From an uncultured Bacteroidales bacterium (lineage in GTDB: Bacteria; Bacteroidota; Bacteroidia; Bacteroidales; Muribaculaceae), in assembly GCA_900544535.1 (NCBI GenBank), contig UQVH01000010.1, positions 38,046 to 102,045 on the forward strand: a stretch of 64,000 nucleotides of DNA. Reading direction: 5' to 3'. A model generated the notes under the pieces. That model did not search any database and was not told the origin of the DNA. It saw only the letters and a program-made list of their open reading frames with translations. A program made the translations under genes and the position numbers. Of the stretch, positions 44,753 through 51,652 are shown in pieces (within the stretch, counting starts at the first letter, position 1; each line of letters begins with the position of its first letter).

Positions 44753-46165
44753 ATGGAAGCAAGCATAAAATTGGACAAGACTCAGGAAGCCAAAGGTTTC
44801 TACAAGCTCTCGATGCTCCAGTGCATCGGTTTCGGTTCGGGCGACCTCGCGCAGAACCTCATCTATCAGACAATCAGCATGTATCTGCTGTTTTTCTACA
44901 CCAACGTCTACGGACTCGCACCGGCCGTTGCCGCAGTGATGTTTCTGATTGTCCGCATCGTCGACGTGATCTGGGACCCGTTAGTCGGCACCTTCGTCGA
45001 CAAGCATAACCCGCGCCTCGGCAAATACCGCGCCTACCTGGTGCTCGGCGGCATACCCCTGACCGGTTTCGCCATCCTCTGCTTCTGGAACGGCTTTTCA
45101 GGCTCGCTGCTCTACGCCTACATCACCTATGTGGGCCTCTCAATGTGCTACACTTTAGTCAATGTGCCCTACGGAGCCCTGAACGCCTCGCTCACACGCG
45201 ACACCGCCGAGATCACCAAACTCACCTCGGTCCGCATGTTCATGGCCAACGTCGGCGGTCTCGCCGTCGGCATGGGCATCCCCTTTGTGCTGCGCCTGTT
45301 CGATCCGACGGAAAACACTGACATGTCGATGAACGACAGCGCCTGGTTCGCCACCATGACCCTCTACGGCTGCGTAGGCCTCGCCCTGCTGCTCTTCTGC
45401 TTCTCGCAGTGCAAGGAGAAAGTGGTGATGGACTCCAAGGAGACCGAAAACGTCAGCGTCTCTGACCTGTGGATGGAGTTTGTCCACAACCGTCCGCTGC
45501 GCATCCTGGCCTTCTTCTTCGTGACCGCCTTCGCCATGATGGCAGTCGGAAACGCCGCCGGCGCCTACTATATCCAGTACAATCTCGGAGGCTCCGCAGC
45601 CGAACTCTCGATCTTCATGGGCCTCGGCTCCATCCCGGCCTTCATCTTCATGCCTATGATCCCGGCAATCAAGAAGATGGTGGGGAAGAAGGGGATGTTC
45701 TACATCTTCCTCTTGGTGGCCATCGTCGGCATGGCGATGCTCTATGCCATCTCGATGATCGACGCCCTCAAGGAACACATGATTCTCGTCTACATCGCCC
45801 AGTTCATCAAGTCGACCGGTGTGATCGTGGCCACCGGCTACATGTGGGCGCTCGTGCCTGAAGTGATCTCCTTCGGCGAATACACCCACGGACGCCGCAT
45901 CTCCGGCATCGTCAACGCCCTGACCGGCATCTTCTACAAGGCAGGCATGGCCCTCGGCGGAGTCGTCCCCGGCCTTGTGCTCGCTTTCGTCGGTTTCGAG
46001 AAAGATGCCCTCACACAGACCGCATTCGCGCAGCAGGGCATTCTATGGCTCGTGGCCGTCATCCCGGCAATCCTGCTCGCGCTGGCCATGTTCATCATCT
46101 CGCGCTATGAACTCGACGACGATGTCATCGACCGCATCAACCGCGAAATCGAATCACGTCACTGA
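44753..46165 (+). CDS. GPH-family sugar:cation symporter (MFS, XynP/MelB-like)
   Basis: 470 residues with about 12 hydrophobic helices. The N-terminus has no signal peptide; the family motifs DVIWDPLVGTFVDKHNPRLGKYR (residues ~63-87) and YGALNASLTRD are typical of glycoside-pentoside-hexuronide cation symporters. It begins 8 bp after the esterase stop and is followed by a xylanase and GH43, so it should bring xylobiose or short (glucurono)xylo-oligosaccharides across the inner membrane. Confidence 0.92.
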   Translation: MEASIKLDKTQEAKGFYKLSMLQCIGFGSGDLAQNLIYQTISMYLLFFYTNVYGLAPAVAAVMFLIVRIVDVIWDPLVGTFVDKHNPRLGKYRAYLVLGGIPLTGFAILCFWNGFSGSLLYAYITYVGLSMCYTLVNVPYGALNASLTRDTAEITKLTSVRMFMANVGGLAVGMGIPFVLRLFDPTENTDMSMNDSAWFATMTLYGCVGLALLLFCFSQCKEKVVMDSKETENVSVSDLWMEFVHNRPLRILAFFFVTAFAMMAVGNAAGAYYIQYNLGGSAAELSIFMGLGSIPAFIFMPMIPAIKKMVGKKGMFYIFLLVAIVGMAMLYAISMIDALKEHMILVYIAQFIKSTGVIVATGYMWALVPEVISFGEYTHGRRISGIVNALTGIFYKAGMALGGVVPGLVLAFVGFEKDALTQTAFAQQGILWLVAVIPAILLALAMFIISRYELDDDVIDRINREIESRH

Positions 46166-46193
46166 TTTTCTCCTCTTTAACACGCAATAAAAC

Positions 46194-47309
46194 ATGAAAT
46201 TATCAGCATTTCTGCTCCCTGCGGCCACGCTTATCGCGGTCGGCTGCACGGCTGAAAAGCCGGAGCCTACGCTCAAGGAATATTTCGCCGACGACTTCCT
46301 CATCGGCGCCGCCCTCAACGTGGACCATGTCAAGGGACTCGATCCCAAAGCCGACTCTATCGTGCGCCACCACTTCAACTCTATCGTGGCCGAAAACTGC
46401 ATGAAAAGCGAGGAGATCCACCCGCAGGAGGGTGTCTATTTCTGGGACGACGCCGACGCCTTTGTCGACTACGGAACCCGTAACAACATGGCCATAATCG
46501 GCCACACCCTGATCTGGCACTCTCAGCTCGCCCCCTGGTTCGCGGTCGACTCGACCGGCGCGGAAGTCACGCCCGAAGTGCTTAAAGAGCGCATGCGCGA
46601 CCATATCACCACCATCATGACCCGCTACAAAGGCAAAGTCAAGGGCTGGGACGTGGTCAACGAAGCCATCGTCGACAACGGCAGTTTCCGCGACACTCCC
46701 TTCTACCGCATCCTCGGCGAAGAATTCATTCCGCTCGCCTTCCAGTATGCCCACGAAGCCGACCCCGACGCCGAACTCTATATCAACGACTACGCCATGA
46801 ACATGCCTACCAAACGCGAGGCCTATGTCAAGCTTGTCAACGACATGAAGTCGAAAGGGCTGCGCATCGACGCCATCGGTATGCAGGGCCACATGGGGAT
46901 GGACTATCCGGATTTCGCTGAGTTCGAAAAGTCGATCGAAGCCTACGCATCGACCGGGTGCAAGGTGATGATAACGGAGTGGGACATGAGCGCCCTCCCC
47001 ACCGTCAGCCGCAGCGCCAACATCTCGGACAGCATCGTCTACAACACCCAATTCAATCCCTATCCCGACGGACTGCCTGCCGAACTGTCCGAGCAATGGA
47101 ACTCCCGCATGGACTCAGTCACCGACATACTCCTGCGCCACGCCGACGTGATCTCGCGCGTGACGGCCTGGGGTACTTTCGACGGAATGTCGTGGAAAAA
47201 CGACTTCCCGATGAAGGGCCGCGTGGAATATCCGCTTCTTTTCGACCGCGACTATCAACTCAAACCCTTCCTCGCCAAGCGTCTTACCGAAGGAAAAAAG
47301 AAATCATAA
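46194..47309 (+). CDS. GH10 endo-1,4-beta-xylanase (compact, lipoprotein)
   Basis: 371 residues. Lipobox AVGC (Cys about 18) then TAEKPEP, which lacks the acidic surface-export signal, so an inner or periplasm-facing lipid anchor is more likely. Single GH10 barrel without insert: NSIVAENCMKSEEIHP, GHTLIWHSQ, acid/base Glu157 in WDVVNEAI, nucleophile Glu262 in MITEWDM. Compared with the larger xylanase at 38.7 kb it should act on shorter chains already imported through SusCD. Confidence 0.94.
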   Translation: MKLSAFLLPAATLIAVGCTAEKPEPTLKEYFADDFLIGAALNVDHVKGLDPKADSIVRHHFNSIVAENCMKSEEIHPQEGVYFWDDADAFVDYGTRNNMAIIGHTLIWHSQLAPWFAVDSTGAEVTPEVLKERMRDHITTIMTRYKGKVKGWDVVNEAIVDNGSFRDTPFYRILGEEFIPLAFQYAHEADPDAELYINDYAMNMPTKREAYVKLVNDMKSKGLRIDAIGMQGHMGMDYPDFAEFEKSIEAYASTGCKVMITEWDMSALPTVSRSANISDSIVYNTQFNPYPDGLPAELSEQWNSRMDSVTDILLRHADVISRVTAWGTFDGMSWKNDFPMKGRVEYPLLFDRDYQLKPFLAKRLTEGKKKS

Positions 47310-47342
47310 CCAATCTCCAACCATTAAACAACTGACAGCATC

Positions 47343-48338
47343 ATGAAACTGCTCAATCCAGATAAACGCTACCTCTTCCCCGACGATTTCATGGCCGATC
47401 CGAGTGTCCACGTGTTCAACGGCCGCATTTATATTTATCCATCCCACGACTGGGAGTGCGAGAATGTCGAAAACGATAACGGCGACCAATATGTGATGAA
47501 AGATATGCACGTCCTCTCGATCGACGGCGATCCGATGACCGGCAAAGTCACCGACCACGGCAAGGCTCTTGACATCGCAGACATCCTCTGGGCCGGACGT
47601 CAGCTCTGGGACTGCGATTGCACGGAAAAAGACGGCAAATATTACCTCTATTTCCCCCTCAAAGACAAAAACGACATCTTCCGCATCGGCGTGGCCGTGG
47701 CCGACCGGCCCGAAGGTCCGTTCATACCTCAGCCCGATCCTATCCGCGGCTCCTACTCGATGGATATCTGCGTGCTCCCCGACAACGGCGAGTATTATCT
47801 CTATTTCGGCGGCCTGTGGGGCGGACAGCTTCAGCGCTACCGCGACAACAAGGCCCTCGAATCGGCAGAACTGCCCGAAGGCGACCAGCCCGCACTCCCC
47901 TCGCGCTGCGTGCGCCTGAGCAAAGACATGCTCCAATTTGCCGAAGAGCCGCGTCCGATCGTGATTCTCGACGCCGACGGCAATCCGTTAAAAGCCAACG
48001 ATCCTCACCGCTTCTTCGAAGCCTCGTGGGTCCATAAATACAACGGCAAGTACTATCTCTCCTACTCGACCGGTGACAGCCATCTGCTATGCTATGCCGT
48101 CGGCGACAACCCTTACGGCCCCTTCACTTATCAGGGCGTGATCCTGACTCCTGTTGTCGGCTGGACCACACATCACTGCATCATTGAATACGGCGGCAAA
48201 TGGTATCTCTTCCACCACGACAGCGTGCCCTCAGGCGGCAAATCGTGGCTCCGCAGCCTTAAAGTCTGCGAGCTGACCTACGACGCCGACGGCCGCATCC
48301 TGCCGATCGACGGCGGCGGAGACCCCTGGGAGGAATAA
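47343..48338 (+). CDS. GH43 family beta-xylosidase / alpha-L-arabinofuranosidase, cytoplasmic
   Basis: 331 residues without signal peptide, so cytoplasmic. Five-bladed propeller enzyme: catalytic base Asp in MADPSVHVF (~18), the pKa-modulating Asp in SYSMDICVL (~141) and acid Glu in FFEASWVHKYNGKYY (~224). This compact form without a second domain fits subfamily GH43_1. It lies behind the GPH symporter and should split imported oligosaccharides to xylose (or release arabinose) inside the cell. Confidence 0.9.
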   Translation: MKLLNPDKRYLFPDDFMADPSVHVFNGRIYIYPSHDWECENVENDNGDQYVMKDMHVLSIDGDPMTGKVTDHGKALDIADILWAGRQLWDCDCTEKDGKYYLYFPLKDKNDIFRIGVAVADRPEGPFIPQPDPIRGSYSMDICVLPDNGEYYLYFGGLWGGQLQRYRDNKALESAELPEGDQPALPSRCVRLSKDMLQFAEEPRPIVILDADGNPLKANDPHRFFEASWVHKYNGKYYLSYSTGDSHLLCYAVGDNPYGPFTYQGVILTPVVGWTTHHCIIEYGGKWYLFHHDSVPSGGKSWLRSLKVCELTYDADGRILPIDGGGDPWEE

Positions 48339-48372
48339 AGCACTGGCTCTTTCCAGGCAAATCAAGAAATTT

Positions 48373-48417
48373 TTAGTCAAATTGGTCCAATTGGCCTAAT
48401 TAGACCAATTTGACTAA
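48373..48417. repeat. Perfect 15-bp inverted repeat between GH43 and GH67 genes
   Basis: TTAGTCAAATTGGTC (48373-48387) and its exact complement GACCAATTTGACTAA (48403-48417) around a 15-nt loop that itself repeats the AATTGG theme. No U-run follows, so it is more likely an mRNA processing or stability hairpin, or a dispersed repeat, than a terminator. Confidence 0.7.
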
Positions 48418-48466
48418 TTTGATCAATCAGTCCCAATCACCCCCATCACCTCAATCCCGCAAAAAA

Positions 48467-50386
48467 ATGCACAAACTTCTGATCCTCGTCTCCGCCCTGT
48501 TCACGTTAGTCTCCTGCTCCTCTTCCGAGCCTGCGATGGCCCGGCGCGAGCTTGACCGCGAATGGAAAGGAAGCCCGGTCGAATTCCGCCACGATTCAGG
48601 ACTGAAAGCCGAGTCTTTCGCCATCAGCCGCGACGGCGCGACGATCGTTATCCGAAGCAGTAACGACGCGGGCGCCCTCTACGGCGCCTACTCCCTGCTG
48701 CGCGATTCGGTGAGCATTCCGCGCGAGGAGTCGCCGGCTTTCCCCCTGCGCCTGCTCAACCACTGGGATAATCTCGACGGCACCGTCGAGCGCGGCTATG
48801 CGGGGCATTCGCTCTGGGATTGGGAAGCGCTGCCCGACAGCATTTCGCCGCGCTATGAAGAGTATGCCCGCGAAAATGCCCGCATCGGCATCAACGGCAC
48901 CGTGCTCAACAACGTCAACGCCTCGCCTAAAATTCTCTCTCACGACTACCTCGTGAAAGTGGCGCGGCTCGCCGACACTTTCCGCCCCTACGGCATGAAG
49001 GTCTATCTTTCGGTCAACTTCGCTTCGCCGATGGTGCTCGACTCGCTCCCGACGGCCGATCCGCTCGTTCCGGAAGTGGCCGCGTGGTGGAAAAACAAGG
49101 CTGATGAAATCTACTCGCTCATTCCCGACTTCGGCGGCTTTCTTGTAAAGGCCAACTCGGAGGGTCAGCCCGGCCCGATGGACTTCGGACGCACCCACGC
49201 CGACGGCGCCAACATGCTCGCCCGCGCTCTCGCTCCTCACAAGGGTATCGTGATGTGGCGCGCCTTTGTCTACTCGCCGATCGACGCCGACCGCGCCAAG
49301 CAGGCATACATGGAGTTCCAGCCGCTCGACGGGCAATTTGATTCCAACGTCATCATACAGATCAAAAACGGCCCGATCGACTTTCAGCCGCGCGAGCCAT
49401 ATTCACCGCTCTTCGGCGCCATGCCGCATACCGCCGAGATGGTGGAGTTTCAGGTGACTCAGGAATATCTCGGCCACGCCAACCATCTCGCGTTTCTCGC
49501 GCCGATGTGGAAGGAATTTTTCGACTATGTCGACCCCTCGTCGCTCAAGGCAATAGCCGGAGTGGCCAACATCGGCGACTCGGAGTGCATGACCGGCAAT
49601 CCGCTGGCCGATGCAAACCGCTATGCTTTCGGGCGTCTTGCCTGGGACCCCTCCCTAAGCTCCGGACAGATTGCCGGGGAGTGGATCGGCGACAACCTTC
49701 TCACCGCGGACAAAACCATGCCCGACAGCATATACAACAGCCTTGTCGACATGTTCCTGACGAGCCGTGAGACTGTCGTGGACTACATGATGCCCCTCGG
49801 TCTTCACCACATCTTCGCTTTCGGCCACCACTACGGCCCCGAACCCTGGTGCGACGTGCCCGGCGCGCGTCCCGACTGGCTCCCGAAATACTATCACCGC
49901 GCCGACAGCGAGGGTCTCGGTTTCGACCGCACCACAGGCGGCAGCAACGCCGTGGAGCAATATCCCGAACCGCTGCGCTCGCAGCTCAACGGCCGGGACA
50001 CCTGCCCTGAGAAATTTCTGCTGTGGTTCCACCACGTTCCCTGGAATTATCGCCTCCAGTCGGGCCGCACTCTCTGGGACGAACTCTGCCTGCACTACGA
50101 GCGCGGAGTGCTCGCCGCCGAAGACTACCGCCGCCGCTGGCAGGAGGCCGCGCCATACATCGACCCGGCCCTTCATGCCGATGTGGCCAAAAGGCTGCGC
50201 ACCCAGGCGGCGGACGCACACTGGTGGAAAGACGCCTGTCTGCAATATTTCCGTGAATTTTCCCGCCTCCCCTATCCTGCCGGAGTCACGCCGCCCACAC
50301 GCCCGCTCGACGAGCTGAAAAAAATCACCCTCCCCATCACAAACTACGAATCACCCACCCCGGCCCTCCTGGACTCGGTCAGGTGA
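48467..50386 (+). CDS. GH67 alpha-glucuronidase
   Basis: 639 residues from ATG 48467; the ORF extends 57 bp further upstream, but ATG 48467 gives a proper signal peptide with lipobox LVSC (Cys about 17). Family motifs: NHWDNLDGTVERGYAG, the acid Glu in VKANSEGQPGP (~225), QIKNGPIDFQPREP (catalytic Asp) and a C-terminal HHVPWNYRLQSGRTLWDELC block. GH67 removes 4-O-methyl-glucuronic acid from the non-reducing end of xylo-oligosaccharides, which points to glucuronoxylan as the target of the locus. Last gene of the second unit; a REPIN-like element follows. Confidence 0.94.
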   Translation: MHKLLILVSALFTLVSCSSSEPAMARRELDREWKGSPVEFRHDSGLKAESFAISRDGATIVIRSSNDAGALYGAYSLLRDSVSIPREESPAFPLRLLNHWDNLDGTVERGYAGHSLWDWEALPDSISPRYEEYARENARIGINGTVLNNVNASPKILSHDYLVKVARLADTFRPYGMKVYLSVNFASPMVLDSLPTADPLVPEVAAWWKNKADEIYSLIPDFGGFLVKANSEGQPGPMDFGRTHADGANMLARALAPHKGIVMWRAFVYSPIDADRAKQAYMEFQPLDGQFDSNVIIQIKNGPIDFQPREPYSPLFGAMPHTAEMVEFQVTQEYLGHANHLAFLAPMWKEFFDYVDPSSLKAIAGVANIGDSECMTGNPLADANRYAFGRLAWDPSLSSGQIAGEWIGDNLLTADKTMPDSIYNSLVDMFLTSRETVVDYMMPLGLHHIFAFGHHYGPEPWCDVPGARPDWLPKYYHRADSEGLGFDRTTGGSNAVEQYPEPLRSQLNGRDTCPEKFLLWFHHVPWNYRLQSGRTLWDELCLHYERGVLAAEDYRRRWQEAAPYIDPALHADVAKRLRTQAADAHWWKDACLQYFREFSRLPYPAGVTPPTRPLDELKKITLPITNYESPTPALLDSVR

Positions 50387-50420
50387 AACGACATACATAA
50401 ACGACCATAATTGGCTCACA

Positions 50421-50502
50421 GTAGGGACGCTTTTCAAAGTGTCCTCCATCCGCTTGTGGACCAACCTATTCAGTCAGAAGGACGCTTTAAAAGCGTCCCT
50501 AC
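50421..50502. repeat. REPIN-like element: two GTAG palindromes in inverted orientation
   Basis: GTAGGGACGCTTTT (50421-50434) and its exact complement AAAAGCGTCCCTAC (50489-50502) bound an 82-bp element. Each end is itself a hairpin (GGACGCTTTTCAAAGTGTCC at 50425-50444; GGACGCTTTAAAAGCGTCC at 50480-50498). A GTAG tetranucleotide next to a palindrome is the signature of REP sequences mobilized by RAYT (TnpA-REP) enzymes. It sits between convergent genes (GH67 and polyprenyl synthase), the usual location. Confidence 0.75.
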
Positions 50503-50537
50503 CAAGGTATATTTTACTGTGAAATTATTGGATTTTT

Positions 50538-51512
50538 TCAGTTCTCGCGGGAGATGACAAAGTCGAAAAGGGCGAGGAACTGGCTGACCACCGGCGAGTC
50601 GAAGCGGTCGAGGATGCCGGCGGCTTCCTCGCGGAGACGCTGCATGGTGGCGTAGGCATAGTCGATGCCCCCGTTTTCGCGGGCAAATATGATCAGACGC
50701 TCGATCTGCTCCTCAGTCAGCGGATCGCCAGAACGCAACAGAGCCATCATCGCCTCGCTTTCGGGACCGGAGGTCGAATTGAGCGCATAGAGAAGCGGGA
50801 GTGTCACCTTTCCCTCGCGCAGGTCGTTGCCCGTGGGCTTGCCGATCGCCTTCGAGTCAAAGTAGTCGAAAATGTCATCCTTGATCTGGAAACAGAGGCC
50901 GAAAAGCTCCGCGAACCTGCGCATGGCCCCGATGGACTCTGAGTCGGCACCCGTGCAGTACCCGCCCATCGCTACGCAGGAAACGAAAAGCGATGCGGTC
51001 TTGTGGGAAATGACCTTGAAATAGGCCTCCTCGTTGAGCTCGTGGGAGCGGGCATTGTAGATCTGGTCCATCTCGCCCAATGACAGGAGCTTGCCGAGAT
51101 CGGCGATGGCGTTGATGACACGCAGGTCGGCGGTGCGCACCGCGAGACTCAGCGCGTTGGAGACGAAAAAGTCACCTACAAGCACAGCCACATGATTGTC
51201 CCACAGCGCATTGATGGTCTTATGACCGTGGCGCTGGCTGGAATCGTCGACAACATCGTCATGAATCAGCGACGCATTGTGGAGAATCTCGACAGAGGCG
51301 GCAGCTGTCAGCACATTCTCGTTGACGCCGCCGAAAAGGCGCGCTGTCAGCATCACCAATATCGGACGCAGCTGTTTGCCTTTGTGGCTAAGATAGGTGC
51401 CTATGACCTGATTCATCAAAGTGTTCGACGAATCAAGTGAGCTGCTGATCAGCTCATCAAGGCGGTTCAATTCAGGCTGAAGCGAATGACGTATGTCGGC
51501 AAGTGCTGTCAT
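50538..51512 (-). CDS. Polyprenyl (octaprenyl-type) diphosphate synthase
   Basis: 324 residues from ATG 51512; a TTG four codons further upstream is less likely. Trans-prenyltransferase with the first Asp-rich motif LIHDDVVDD (~83), HKGKQLRPILV and the second motif IKDDIFDYF (~209). It makes the long isoprenoid tail of menaquinone or a related carrier from FPP and IPP. It is divergent from polA; the promoter lies close to the start. Confidence 0.9.
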   Translation of the reverse strand: MTALADIRHSLQPELNRLDELISSSLDSSNTLMNQVIGTYLSHKGKQLRPILVMLTARLFGGVNENVLTAAASVEILHNASLIHDDVVDDSSQRHGHKTINALWDNHVAVLVGDFFVSNALSLAVRTADLRVINAIADLGKLLSLGEMDQIYNARSHELNEEAYFKVISHKTASLFVSCVAMGGYCTGADSESIGAMRRFAELFGLCFQIKDDIFDYFDSKAIGKPTGNDLREGKVTLPLLYALNSTSGPESEAMMALLRSGDPLTEEQIERLIIFARENGGIDYAYATMQRLREEAAGILDRFDSPVVSQFLALFDFVISREN

Positions 51513-51521
51513 AATGAGGTG

Positions 51522-51553
51522 CAAATTTACAAAAACTTCACATCAGCTACAAA
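51522..51553 (-). promoter_or_regulatory. Promoter of polyprenyl synthase gene
   Basis: Minus strand: TTTG (51550-51553), 20 nt spacer, TAAATTTG (51522-51529). The -7 element ends just 9 bp before the ATG at 51512, so the mRNA should have little or no leader. Confidence 0.7.
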
Positions 51554-51652
51554 TTTTCTTAAACATTCGGCTGTCTCAGGGATTTTGGTTAATTTTACAG
51601 TCTCTTAGAAATTGTCACCCCCCTCTCCCGTAACAGTCAATCTCAGCAAAAA

